This document shows, one piece after another, positions 22,302 to 30,901 of a stretch of DNA of 64,000 bases. The number at the start of each line of letters is the position of its first letter. Position 1 is the stretch's first letter. The stretch spans positions 40,401 through 104,400 of the forward strand of contig NZ_ATHV01000018.1 in the NCBI RefSeq assembly GCF_000422205.1, written 5' to 3'. The position numbers and the translations under genes were made by a program. This stretch comes from Desulfovibrio sp. X2. Its GTDB lineage: Bacteria > Desulfobacterota > Desulfovibrionia > Desulfovibrionales > Desulfovibrionaceae. The notes under the pieces are model-generated. The model made no database searches. It was not told the DNA's origin and saw nothing but the letters and a program-made list of their open reading frames with translations.

Positions 22302-24107
22302 ATGGCCAGCAGGCTCGAACGGCTCGAATTTGCCATCGGGATGCGCGACGAGGCGTCGAAAAAAGTAGGCGCCCTGCGCAAATCCCTCTCCGGCATGGCG
22401 AACACGGTGCACAACCAGATGCTCAAGATCGGCACCGGCTGGCTGGGGGCGAAGGGCCTGGGCTCGTCCATCGAGGGGATGGTGAGCCCGGCCATAGACC
22501 TGAACCGCGCCCTGGGAGAGGTGGGCAGCCTGGACGTGGGCAAGGAGGCCCTGGCCGACCTCCAGTCCGCCGCCGAGAATTTCGCCATGGAGTACGGCGG
22601 CACGGCCGCGCAGGTGGTCAGCTCCTCCTACGACATCCAGTCCGCCATTTCCGGCCTCTCCGGCAAGGAGCTGGCCACGTTCACGGCGGCCGGCGGCACC
22701 CTGGCCAAGGCCACCAAGGCCGACGTGGGCACGATCACCTCCTACATGGGCACCATGTACGGCATTTTCAAGAACCAGGCCGAGCGCATGGGCAAGGCCA
22801 CCTGGGTTGAGCAGCTCGCCGGGCAGACCGCCACGGCCGTGCAGATGTTCAAGACCACGGGCACGGAGCTGAGCGCGGCCTTCACGGCCGTGGGGGCGAA
22901 CGCCACGTCCGCGGGCATCGCGGCGTCGGAACAGATGGCCGTCCTGGGCACGCTGCAGAGCACCATGAGCGGCAGCGAGGCGGGCACCAAGTACAAGGCG
23001 TTCCTCGCTGGCGTGGGTAACGCGCAGAAGACCCTCGGCATGCAGTTCACGGACAGCCAGGGCAACATGCTCGGCATGGTCGAGATCCTGGGCAAGCTCA
23101 AGGCCAGGTTCGGCGACACGTTCAGCGTCGCCGAGGGCGACGTGCTCAAGAAGGCCTTCGGCTCCGACGAGGCCGTTTCGCTCATCAAGCAGCTCATGGC
23201 CGACACGGGCGGACTGGCATCGTCCATAGACGCCCTCGGACAGGTCCAGGGCATGAACAAGGCCCGGCAGATGGCCGCGCGCATGACCGACATATGGGCG
23301 CAGCTCGGGGGGGCGCTTTCCACCGTGTCCGCGTCCTTCGGGCAGAAGCTGCTGCCGCCCCTGGCCATGGTCGGCCGCAAATTCCTCGACGTGCTGAAGA
23401 CCCTCAACCGCTGGATAAACATAGCGCCCAACGTGGCCAGGTGGATAGGCTACGGCGCCATCGCCGCCATGTCCCTGGCCGCCGCCATGGGCGTGCTCGC
23501 CGCGGCCACGGCCGTGAGCAAGCTGGCCCTGCTCGGCATAGGCGGCCCGCTGCGCATCGTGGGCGCGGCCATCGGCTTCCTGACGAAGGTCACGGGCATG
23601 CAGACTGCGGCGCAGTGGCTGCTCAACGGAGCCCTGTGGGCCAACCCTACGACCTGGGTCGTGGTCGGCATCATCGCCCTGATCGCGGCCGTGGGGGCGC
23701 TCATCTACTGGTGGGACGACCTGAAGGCGGCGTTCCTGGACACGTCGTGGGGACAGGCCATCATGGCCACCATCGAGGCCCTGCTCGCACCCATCAAGGC
23801 CCTGGGGGGCGCCTGGGACTGGCTGAAATCGAAGTTCGGCGCGGACGCCGCGGTCAACGCCAGCATCACGAAGACCACGAGCACCGTTGCCGCCGCGGTC
23901 GAAGCCCCCGCTCAGCAGTCGTCTTCCCCCATGCTCGAGGCACCGCGCACGGCGGCCGTACCCGCCGGAGGGCTCATGCGGTCCTACGCCAACACCGTGA
24001 ACCGCAACAGCGCGAAGCAGACCACCATCGGGCAGGTGCACATAAACAGCCAGACCCCCATGACTCCGGCCGAGCTGGACGAGTGGGCCGCCCTGGGAGC
24101 CGGATAA
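22302..24107 (+). CDS. Tail tape measure protein (TP901 family)
   Basis: A 601-residue protein with the TP901 core (SPAIDLNRALGEVGSLDVGKEALADL, then VSSSYDIQSAISGLSGKELATF and TATAVQMFKTTGTELSAAFTAVGANATSAGIAASEQMAVLG). Hydrophobic segments at about 383-412 and 445-470 fit membrane insertion during DNA ejection. The length sets tail length; 601 residues predicts a fairly short tail compared with P2 gpT (about 815). It ends TAATG, overlapping the next gene. Confidence 0.93.
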   Translation: MASRLERLEFAIGMRDEASKKVGALRKSLSGMANTVHNQMLKIGTGWLGAKGLGSSIEGMVSPAIDLNRALGEVGSLDVGKEALADLQSAAENFAMEYGGTAAQVVSSSYDIQSAISGLSGKELATFTAAGGTLAKATKADVGTITSYMGTMYGIFKNQAERMGKATWVEQLAGQTATAVQMFKTTGTELSAAFTAVGANATSAGIAASEQMAVLGTLQSTMSGSEAGTKYKAFLAGVGNAQKTLGMQFTDSQGNMLGMVEILGKLKARFGDTFSVAEGDVLKKAFGSDEAVSLIKQLMADTGGLASSIDALGQVQGMNKARQMAARMTDIWAQLGGALSTVSASFGQKLLPPLAMVGRKFLDVLKTLNRWINIAPNVARWIGYGAIAAMSLAAAMGVLAAATAVSKLALLGIGGPLRIVGAAIGFLTKVTGMQTAAQWLLNGALWANPTTWVVVGIIALIAAVGALIYWWDDLKAAFLDTSWGQAIMATIEALLAPIKALGGAWDWLKSKFGADAAVNASITKTTSTVAAAVEAPAQQSSSPMLEAPRTAAVPAGGLMRSYANTVNRNSAKQTTIGQVHINSQTPMTPAELDEWAALGAG

Positions 24108-24430
24108 TGGCCGACTACATCGACCTGCGCATCACCGACGACGACCTGACCCTGGACGCGGGGGGCAACCCCACCATGCTCGACGGCCGCGCCTCCATCG
24201 CCCAGGACATCTCGCACATGATCCGGGAATCCGGCCTGCTGGTGGAGATCATCGCCAACCGCGACGCCCGCAAGCGAGCGACCAACATCGTCAAGATCAC
24301 CATCGCCGTTGACGACGACGAGCGCATCGTGCCCGGCACGACGCGCGTCGAGGAATCTTCGCCCGGCGAATACTGGCTCACCGCGCAAACGGTGAAATAC
24401 GGCAGCATAGGGCTGCAACTGGAGGCGTGA
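24107..24430 (+). CDS. DUF2590-like baseplate protein
   Basis: A 107-residue protein: YIDLRITDDDLTLDAGGNPTMLDGRASIAQDISHMIRESGLLVEIIANRD, the DUF2590 pattern seen in HP1/K139-type phages, functionally placed like P2 gpW. It overlaps the tape measure stop and the baseplate J gene. Confidence 0.82.
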   Translation: MADYIDLRITDDDLTLDAGGNPTMLDGRASIAQDISHMIRESGLLVEIIANRDARKRATNIVKITIAVDDDERIVPGTTRVEESSPGEYWLTAQTVKYGSIGLQLEA

Positions 24431-25617
24431 TGGCCGACACGAGCGCCAACGAGCTTTTCACCGGGATGCTCCGCGAGGCGGGCATGCCGGTGACACAGGA
24501 CGAAATGCAGCAGGCCTGGGACGCGATCAACACCGCCCAGGGCAGCCAGATCACCAACAACAGCGCCTGGTCCCCGTTCTGGCGACTCATTTCCGCCATC
24601 GTCACGGCTCCGGCGCAGTGGCTGGTCTCCCTGCTCGTGCAGCACGCCCTGCCCAACGTCTTCCTGCGCTACGCCTCGGGGACGTGGCTCGACATCTACG
24701 CCTGGGGCGTGGACGTGACGCGCAAGGCGGCAACTTCGGCCGAGGGCACCGTGACGTTCACCCGGGCTTCTGCTGTGGGCGAGCTGGTCATTCCGGCGGC
24801 CACGGCGGTTGAATCCCCGGACCTGGCCGGGATGACCTACAGGGTGCTGACGACGGCGGAGGCCGTTATTCCCGAAGGCCAGACGAGCCTGGACGTGGCC
24901 GTGCAGGCGGAGAAGCCGGGAACGGCCTACAACCTTGGGCCGGGCTACTACTCCATCCTCCCCAAGCCGGTGCCCGGCGTCACGACCGTGGCCAACTCCG
25001 CCGACTGGCTGACCCAGGCCGGGACGGACGAGGAGGACGACGAGGCCTTGCGCCTGCGGTGCCGGAACCAGTTCGCGGCCGTGGGGCAGTACCACCAGGA
25101 CGCCGCCTACAAGGCGCTCATCGTCGAGAATTTCCCCCTGCGCATCGACTACCTCTTCTTCGAGAAGGACGGCCCGCGCGGCCCCGGCACGGCCAACTGC
25201 CATGTCATGGTGGAGAGCGGCATCCCGCCCCAGGCGCTCATCGACTCCATCAACGACTTCATCCGCGATTCCGGAAACCACGGCCATGGCGACGACATGC
25301 TCTGCATGCCCATTGCGCCCCTGCCGGTGACGCTCGGGGTCACGGTCTACCCCGTGATTTCCGCGAGCCAGGAGCGCGCGGAGGCTCTGCGGCTGGAGGT
25401 CGAGAACCGCGTGCGCTGTGCATTCCGCGAGAACACGGACTACACCGTGACCAAGGTTCTCCCGTACTCCCGCTTCTCCTTCAGCCGTCTGTCCGAGGAG
25501 CTGCACGCCGGTCTGCCCGACCTGCGCTCCGTGGTCTTCGACCGCGAGGACATCGTCGCCCTGCTCGAGCTGCCCCAACTGGACGTCCTGACCGTATCGC
25601 TCGGGGTCGAGGCATGA
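24430..25617 (+). CDS. J: Baseplate J-like protein
   Basis: A 395-residue wedge protein. Conserved blocks are FLRYASGTWLDIYAWGVDVTRK, TVTFTRASAVGELVIPAATAVES, AEKPGTAYNLGPGYYSILPKPVPGVTTVAN and EEDDEALRLRCRNQFA. ATG 24430 overlaps the previous stop (TGATG); a GTG one codon upstream is an alternative. gpJ forms the outer baseplate wedge in contractile tails. Confidence 0.9.
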   Translation: MADTSANELFTGMLREAGMPVTQDEMQQAWDAINTAQGSQITNNSAWSPFWRLISAIVTAPAQWLVSLLVQHALPNVFLRYASGTWLDIYAWGVDVTRKAATSAEGTVTFTRASAVGELVIPAATAVESPDLAGMTYRVLTTAEAVIPEGQTSLDVAVQAEKPGTAYNLGPGYYSILPKPVPGVTTVANSADWLTQAGTDEEDDEALRLRCRNQFAAVGQYHQDAAYKALIVENFPLRIDYLFFEKDGPRGPGTANCHVMVESGIPPQALIDSINDFIRDSGNHGHGDDMLCMPIAPLPVTLGVTVYPVISASQERAEALRLEVENRVRCAFRENTDYTVTKVLPYSRFSFSRLSEELHAGLPDLRSVVFDREDIVALLELPQLDVLTVSLGVEA

Positions 25618-26225
25618 GCGACGCGCCGGAACTGGACGCCCCGTCTCTGCCCTTCTGGATGGCGGGGGCCGAGGCCGACAAGCTCGCCGCAGCCGCAAAG
25701 GAGTGGTTCGCCAGGCTCGGCGAGGCTGCGGCCCTGCCCGCCAAGCAGCTCGACCCGCTCTCCTGCTCCGCGTCCATCCTGGACCTGCTGGCGTGGCAGC
25801 GCGGGATAAGCGCCTACAAGGGCGAGCCCGAGCGCTCCTACCGTCTGCGCGTGGCCTATGCCTACGCCAACGCCCGCGACGCCGGGAGCGTGAACGGCTG
25901 GGCGCGGATCTTCCAGCGGCTCGAGGTCGGCGACGTGGAGCTCCAGGAGCGCATCGCCGGGCAGGATTGGGACATCATCGGCATCGTGCTCGACGACGAG
26001 CGCCTGGCCGCCTGCCAGGGCCTGGTCGAGATCATCGTCAAGGACTACGGCCGTACCTGCCGCCGCTACCACCTCGTCTCCCGAATCACCGCGACCGCTA
26101 CCTGCGGGCACGGGACGTTCGACCTCGACCACTCGACGGTCTGCGCGTCCGTGCCGCCCCTGGCGGTACGCGCGCGGCTCGGGACCTTCGACAACCAGTA
26201 CAGCACCGTGGAGGCTCGCGCATGA
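25614..26225 (+). CDS. Tail protein I-like baseplate component
   Basis: A 203-residue protein in the gpI position. It has PAKQLDPLSCSASILDLLAWQRGISAYKGEPERSYRLRVAYAYANARDAGSVNGW, the tail-protein-I core, and a C-terminal extension with Cys (TCGHGTFDLDHST). It overlaps J and the fibre gene by four bases each, giving a coupled J-I-fibre set as in P2. Confidence 0.82.
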   Translation: MSDAPELDAPSLPFWMAGAEADKLAAAAKEWFARLGEAAALPAKQLDPLSCSASILDLLAWQRGISAYKGEPERSYRLRVAYAYANARDAGSVNGWARIFQRLEVGDVELQERIAGQDWDIIGIVLDDERLAACQGLVEIIVKDYGRTCRRYHLVSRITATATCGHGTFDLDHSTVCASVPPLAVRARLGTFDNQYSTVEARA

Positions 26226-27640
26226 GCAGCAGCATCACCTATGCCGGGGAGGCGCTCATAGCGCGCCTGCAAGCCGAGGGCACCCCGCTCGTCATCGACA
26301 AGATCATCTTCGCCGACGTCCAGGGACTGGACCCCACGCAGGCCGTCGACCGCTCCCAGCCGCTGCCGCAGGCGGACGTCGTCTTCAGCTACGACATCCC
26401 GCCGGAGTTCAAGGCCTTCGTGAGCCCGAACATGGTGGTCTACTCCGCCCTGCTCGGCTCCGACGTGGGCGACTTCGACTTCAACTGGCAGGGGCTCTAT
26501 TGCAGCGAGCACGACACCCTCGTGGCCGCGGCCTGGCTACCGACCCTCTCGAAACGGCGCACGGACCAGGCGACCGGGCAGGCGGGCAACAACCTCAGCC
26601 GAAACTTCATGCTCCAGTTCTCCGGAGCTGCCGACCTCACCGGCATCACCGTCGAGGCCGCCACCTGGCAGATCGACTTCACCGTGCGCCTCAAGGGGAT
26701 CGACGAGCGCGAACGCCTCTCCAACAGGGATATTTACGGGCGCGCCGCGTTCCCCGACGACGGCTGGCTGCTGGTGAACGACGCGGGCAACTACAGCTTC
26801 CAGGCCGGGCACGGCTATGTGGAGGGCATCCGCGCGGCCCTGCCCGCCCTGCTGCCCGTGGTGCCCCCGCAGCTTCCCTGCGACGTCTGGCTGGACGTGT
26901 GCATGGAGCCCCAGGGCTCCGACGTCGTGGCCACGGCCACGCCCGTCTTCGTCGCGCCCGGCGCGGACGTGCCCGACTACACCGAGGACGCGCCCTTCAA
27001 CACCCCGCACTCCTGCGTCCAGGTGGCCTCCGTGGCCGAAGACGGCACGGTGACTGACCTCCGACCGAAGACCATCGCGCTCTCTGCCGAACAGGTCGGG
27101 GCGGTGACACAGGAACAGCTTGCGGCCGCGCTGGCAGCCATGGACACGACCAAGAGCATGCGTGACATGCTCGGCGGCTCCATCGTCGAGTGGGAGGCGG
27201 AGGCGATTCCCACACTCTCCGACGGCCTGCCCCTCGGCCTCGAACTCAACGGCGATGTTGTGGACCTGAACATGTTTCCGCGCCTTCTGCGGAAATGGCC
27301 CGGCCAGGAGGCCAACTCCACGTGTCCGGCCTGGTACCGCTGCACATCGGGAGGCACTCGCGACCCGGCTGGCGGATACATCCGGCTGCAGGACAGGCGA
27401 GGCCAATTCCCGCGCGGATGGGATCACGGGCGAGGCGTGGACTCCGGCCGAGTGCTCGGTAGCGCCCAGGCGGATGATCTGAAATCGCATACCCACTCTG
27501 TCCGCGTACCGGCGGCAGGTGGCAGCGCGGCGGGCGGCAATGTCTCTGGCTCTTACGGCATCTTTGTCGATTCCAGCGCGACCGGAGGGTCGGAGACCCG
27601 CCCCCGCAACTGCGCGACGATGTACCTCATCTACGTCTAG
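26222..27640 (+). CDS. Tail fibre/collar protein
   Basis: A 472-residue fibre. The N-terminal ~200 residues (ITYAGEALIARLQAEGTPLVIDKIIFADVQGLDPTQ) match the baseplate-attaching domain of P2 gpH-type fibres (DUF3751-like). The C-terminal ~110 residues (GYIRLQDRRGQFPRGWDHGRGVDSGRVLGSAQADDLKSHTHSV) form a tail-collar/receptor tip with the SHTHSV metal-binding motif. It is short compared with P2 gpH (about 670), lacking much of the repeat shaft. Confidence 0.88.
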   Translation: MSSSITYAGEALIARLQAEGTPLVIDKIIFADVQGLDPTQAVDRSQPLPQADVVFSYDIPPEFKAFVSPNMVVYSALLGSDVGDFDFNWQGLYCSEHDTLVAAAWLPTLSKRRTDQATGQAGNNLSRNFMLQFSGAADLTGITVEAATWQIDFTVRLKGIDERERLSNRDIYGRAAFPDDGWLLVNDAGNYSFQAGHGYVEGIRAALPALLPVVPPQLPCDVWLDVCMEPQGSDVVATATPVFVAPGADVPDYTEDAPFNTPHSCVQVASVAEDGTVTDLRPKTIALSAEQVGAVTQEQLAAALAAMDTTKSMRDMLGGSIVEWEAEAIPTLSDGLPLGLELNGDVVDLNMFPRLLRKWPGQEANSTCPAWYRCTSGGTRDPAGGYIRLQDRRGQFPRGWDHGRGVDSGRVLGSAQADDLKSHTHSVRVPAAGGSAAGGNVSGSYGIFVDSSATGGSETRPRNCATMYLIYV

Positions 27641-27649
27641 GAGGTCTTC

Positions 27650-28315
27650 ATGCTGATCTACATCATTGATTCCAAGACCAGAGAGTATATGCGCTCCGAG
27701 GAGTGGACGCCGCCCGCGCCGTGGGTCGCCCTGCCGTCCGCTGCGTCCACCATGGCCCCGCCCGCTCCGCAGGCCGGGTATGCCAGCGTGCTGAACGCCG
27801 CCGGAGACGCGTGGAGGCAGGTGGAAGACCACCGAGGCGCGGCGGGCTTTATCAACGGCGAGCCGTACACCATCACCGAACTGGGGGCGTTGCCGCAGGA
27901 CTGGAGCGACGAAGCTCCGCTCGTTCCCCTCGACGAGATCCGCGCGGCCAAGCAGAGCGAGATCCGCGACCAGGCCGAGGCCATCCTCGCTCCCCTCAAG
28001 CGGGAGTACTGCGAGACAGAAATCGCCACCTGGGACCAGCAGGCCGCCCAGGCCGATGCCCTGGTCGCCGACCCCGATGCCGCAGCTCCCATGGTGCGGG
28101 CCATCGCCTCGAATCGAGGCATGGACCCGGTCGAGCTGGCGCAGCGCATCATCGCCAACAAGGCGGCCTGGGAAGTCGTCTCCGGAACCGTCATCGGCCA
28201 GCGCCTGGCGTATCAGGACCGGCTCGACGCCACCGAAGACATCACGGACGAGGACGAGGCCCGCGCGGCCGTCGCGGCCATCGTGGTTTCCTACACCCTG
28301 CCGGAGGGCGCGTGA
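27650..28315 (+). CDS. Tail fibre assembly-like protein
   Basis: A 221-residue protein directly after the fibre with a perfect AGGAGG. The N-terminus (MLIYIIDSKTREYMRSEEWTPPAPWVALPSAAST) has the feel of fibre-associated proteins, and the C-terminal half is helical (DEIRAAKQSEIRDQAEAILAPLKREYCETEIATWDQQAAQADAL), like tail fibre assembly (Tfa/DUF4376) chaperones. Assignment rests on position and pattern. Confidence 0.65.
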   Translation: MLIYIIDSKTREYMRSEEWTPPAPWVALPSAASTMAPPAPQAGYASVLNAAGDAWRQVEDHRGAAGFINGEPYTITELGALPQDWSDEAPLVPLDEIRAAKQSEIRDQAEAILAPLKREYCETEIATWDQQAAQADALVADPDAAAPMVRAIASNRGMDPVELAQRIIANKAAWEVVSGTVIGQRLAYQDRLDATEDITDEDEARAAVAAIVVSYTLPEGA

Positions 28316-28578
28316 TGCTGCCCCCCGGCTGCAACGGCTGCGGCGGGGCGGGGGAGATCACCGCCCTGTGGGTCCGGCTCTCCGGCCACATGCCGCCGTG
28401 GGAGGGATGCTGCGACGCGCACGACCTCGCCTACACCCAGGGCGGCCCGGCCGAGTGGCGCGCCTGGGCCGACCGCCTGCTGCGGGACTGCATGATTCAG
28501 CGCGGCTATCCTGTTCGCGCCTGGGCCTACTGGCTGGCCGTGCGCCTGTTCGGAGCCTCGCATTGGGGGCGTGCGTGA
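28315..28578 (+). CDS. Small Cys-rich protein with phospholipase A2-like motif
   Basis: An 87-residue protein with CNGCGGAGEI near the start, then WEGCCDAHDLAYTQGG. The CCxxHDxxYxxGG string matches the catalytic His-Asp helix of secreted and viral phospholipase A2 enzymes, and PLA2-type calcium-loop glycines could be supplied by NGCGGAG. If active it would hydrolyse membrane phospholipids during entry or lysis. It is coupled to the tail genes by four-base overlaps. The motif is seen; activity is inferred. Confidence 0.6.
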   Translation: MLPPGCNGCGGAGEITALWVRLSGHMPPWEGCCDAHDLAYTQGGPAEWRAWADRLLRDCMIQRGYPVRAWAYWLAVRLFGASHWGRA

Positions 28579-28739
28579 GCGTCGGCATGAGTATCGAGGA
28601 CCTGGTGGAGATCCACTACCAGCGTCTCGTCGAGATCCACGGCCAGCCGGACCAGCCCGGCGCCGACTGGCCGGAGGACCGACTGCGCCACGCAGCCGAA
28701 GCCCGTGCCAGGCGCTCCTTCAAGGTGTGGGGCGTGTAG
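28575..28739 (+). CDS. Hypothetical phage protein, 54 residues
   Basis: A short charged protein: SIEDLVEIHYQRLVEIHGQPDQPGADWPEDRLRHAAEARARRSFKVWGV. GTG 28575 overlaps the PLA2-like stop; ATG 28587 would give 50 residues. It ends two bases before the next start, so it fits the packed operon. Function unknown. Confidence 0.6.
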   Translation: MSVGMSIEDLVEIHYQRLVEIHGQPDQPGADWPEDRLRHAAEARARRSFKVWGV

Positions 28740-28740
28740 C

Positions 28741-29673
28741 ATGTGGTCGCCGGTCTCCTTCACGCCACCTCCGGCCGTGGCCACCATCGGCCAGGGCCTG
28801 GCAGGTCCGCTCGCCGACATCGGCGCGTCCATGGCCTCCGGCTCCGCCGGGCTCGGTGGGCTTGGGCTTCCAGACTCGCAGCCTGACCCGGAAAGCGGGC
28901 AGGCCGTTGCCGACATGCGGGGGAAGACCTCCGGCATGTTCGCGGATTCCGCGCGCTACATTGCGGTCACCCCCTACCAGCACGGGATAGGACAACGGAA
29001 AGGGGACCAGGCCTACCTTACGCCGCAGGCGGCCGTGTCCGCCGTGGCCACGAGCCTGGGCAGCCTCGCGCAGGACAAAAACGGCCTGCCGACCACGGAC
29101 ACGGCCCTCGTGCTGCTGCTCATCGCGGCGCCGGAGCCCGGCAGGCTGGCCGACTCCCTCGACGCCTTCGGCCGCGTGATGCCCATCACGGAATTGCAGC
29201 AGGCCGGGCGCAGGGCGCGCGCCCTTTCCGGCCTGGAGACGCAGAAATTCACCATACCTGAGGCCCCAGGCTATCCGGCGTGGGGCAAGGCCTCCCCGCA
29301 GAAGGGCGCCACGGGGCTGGCCACGTCGCGCGCCATGGGCGCGCAGCTCGCTATGGCAGAAGGCGGCGCGGCGGCGCAGACGCCTCCCGCGGCGCGCTTG
29401 GCGGCCTTCGCCGCCAAGCGCGCCGCGGCCATGGCCGGACACCAGGAGGATCTCGCCGCGCTCGAGCGCGGCATGTCCGGGGCCGATCCCTGCTGGTTCG
29501 GCGTCTACCTGGAGGGGCTCGCGGTGCCCATAGCCCGCCTGCTCGCCTCGGTCGCGCCGCCCCTGGACGCCGCGAGCAAATGCTGCGCCGCGGTCTGCTG
29601 GTACGGCACAGTGGCCCAGGTCGCCTATTACAAGGAGGCCTTCGGGCTGCAGAACCTTTTGGAGGGCCTGTGA
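28741..29673 (+). CDS. Phage structural protein of unknown role, 310 residues
   Basis: An Ala/Gly/Pro-rich protein within the baseplate gene block. It has helical stretches (LGSLAQDKNGLPTTDTALVLLLIAAPEPGRLADSLDAFGRVM) and a hydrophobic C-terminus (GVYLEGLAVPIARLLASVAPPLDAASKCCAAVCWYGTVAQVAYYKEAFG). I do not recognise the family; location between fibre and baseplate hub genes and the four-base overlap with the next gene suggest a virion part. Confidence 0.65.
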   Translation: MWSPVSFTPPPAVATIGQGLAGPLADIGASMASGSAGLGGLGLPDSQPDPESGQAVADMRGKTSGMFADSARYIAVTPYQHGIGQRKGDQAYLTPQAAVSAVATSLGSLAQDKNGLPTTDTALVLLLIAAPEPGRLADSLDAFGRVMPITELQQAGRRARALSGLETQKFTIPEAPGYPAWGKASPQKGATGLATSRAMGAQLAMAEGGAAAQTPPAARLAAFAAKRAAAMAGHQEDLAALERGMSGADPCWFGVYLEGLAVPIARLLASVAPPLDAASKCCAAVCWYGTVAQVAYYKEAFGLQNLLEGL

Positions 29674-30218
29674 GCTTCCTGCGTCTCAACGACTTCACCG
29701 TTCCCGGCTACGGCCTGCAGGTGTCCCTCGGCCTCAAGTTCAAGGACGAGGACGCGAGCGGCGACACGTCTGCCGCCGCCAAGGCAGGAAAGGGCACCAA
29801 GGGCAAGCAGCTCGAGTGCAAGATCTTCATCCGCTTCATCGACGAAAGCGACCTGCGCGACCTCACCCGCGTGGCCGAGGCGAGGAGCGGCGGCAGCAAC
29901 ACGGTCTACACCGTCACCAACCGCACGGCCAACGCGGCGGGAATGCGCCAGGGCTACTTTTCCGGCGACTTCAAGGCGGACGAGCAGGAGGGCAAGCGCT
30001 GCTGGCTCGTCTCCTTCACCCTGGCCGAGCACATTTCCGTGCCGGAACGGGCCGAGGCCAGGGAGACGCCGAAACCGACCACCACCCAGCAGAACGCCGG
30101 GCAGAGCGTGACCCCGTCCTCGGCAGACGCCTCGAGCACTGAGGATCTTTCGCCCTTCGAGAAATGGCTCAAGTCGCAGAATGCCGCCATCGGCGACTTC
30201 GAGGAAACGCAGCAGTGA
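29670..30218 (+). CDS. Baseplate complex protein (HP1-like)
   Basis: A 182-residue protein: LRLNDFTVPGYGLQVSLGLKFKDEDASGDTSAAAKAGKGTKGKQLECKIFIRF, then LTRVAEARSGGSNTVYTVTNRTANAAGMRQGYFSGDFKADEQEGKRCWLVSFTLAEHISVPE. This is the pattern of the baseplate complex protein of HP1-like phages. The C-terminal 50 residues are low complexity. GTG start 29670 overlaps the preceding stop. Confidence 0.75.
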   Translation: MSFLRLNDFTVPGYGLQVSLGLKFKDEDASGDTSAAAKAGKGTKGKQLECKIFIRFIDESDLRDLTRVAEARSGGSNTVYTVTNRTANAAGMRQGYFSGDFKADEQEGKRCWLVSFTLAEHISVPERAEARETPKPTTTQQNAGQSVTPSSADASSTEDLSPFEKWLKSQNAAIGDFEETQQ

Positions 30219-30901
30219 GGCTCATCAAGCGCCTGCTCGTGTCCGGCGAGGACGTCCCCCTGGCGGCAGAGGACATCCGCCTGGACATAGACCGCCCAGG
30301 GCGCGCCGTGTTTCAGGTGCGCGCTACCCAGGCGCTTTCCGGCCCCGTCACCTTCGCCCTGGGGTGGAACTTCGACGACGCCATGACGCTCTTCTTCTCC
30401 GGGGATGTGGAGCGGTGCACGCCGGTGGACGCCTCGCAGCAACGCCTCTTCTGCCGCGAGGTCACGGCCCGGCTCGACGCATCCATTCCTCTGGCCCTGC
30501 GCCACCCGACACTGCGCGACGTGGTGGCGGCCTACGCGGACGCAACGGGCCTCTCCTTCATCGTGCCGGACAAGGCCTACGCCTCGACCAAGGTCCCGGC
30601 ATTCTACGGCCTGGGCTCCGGGTTCCACGGCATGGCCACCCTGGGCGATGTCTTCGGCATCACGGACTACCTGTGGCAGGCGCAGGGGGACGGGCAAGTC
30701 TTCGTCGGCTCCTGGGGCGACTCGCGCTGGGCGAAGGCGGGCGTCACCATTCCGGCGACCTATTTCGCCAAGGCGACGGCAACGTCCAGGAGCATCGCCG
30801 CCATTCCCGGGCTGCGCCCCGGCGTGCTCCTGAACGGCGAGCGCGTCGCCTCGGTCCGCATGTCGGGCCACCAAATGGAGGTCGTGTGCAAGACGCAATA
30901 A
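30215..30901 (+). CDS. Baseplate hub/tail protein, 228 residues
   Basis: A protein placed between the baseplate complex and V-like genes, where HP1-type phages keep a gpD-like hub component. Visible segments are LRHPTLRDVVAAYADATGLSFIVPDKAYASTKVPAFYGLGSGFHGMATLGDVFGI and DYLWQAQGDGQVFVGSW, which resemble secretin-like/LysM-adjacent hub folds. GTG 30215 is used, overlapping the previous stop; 16 bases overlap the next gene. Confidence 0.65.
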   Translation: MRLIKRLLVSGEDVPLAAEDIRLDIDRPGRAVFQVRATQALSGPVTFALGWNFDDAMTLFFSGDVERCTPVDASQQRLFCREVTARLDASIPLALRHPTLRDVVAAYADATGLSFIVPDKAYASTKVPAFYGLGSGFHGMATLGDVFGITDYLWQAQGDGQVFVGSWGDSRWAKAGVTIPATYFAKATATSRSIAAIPGLRPGVLLNGERVASVRMSGHQMEVVCKTQ

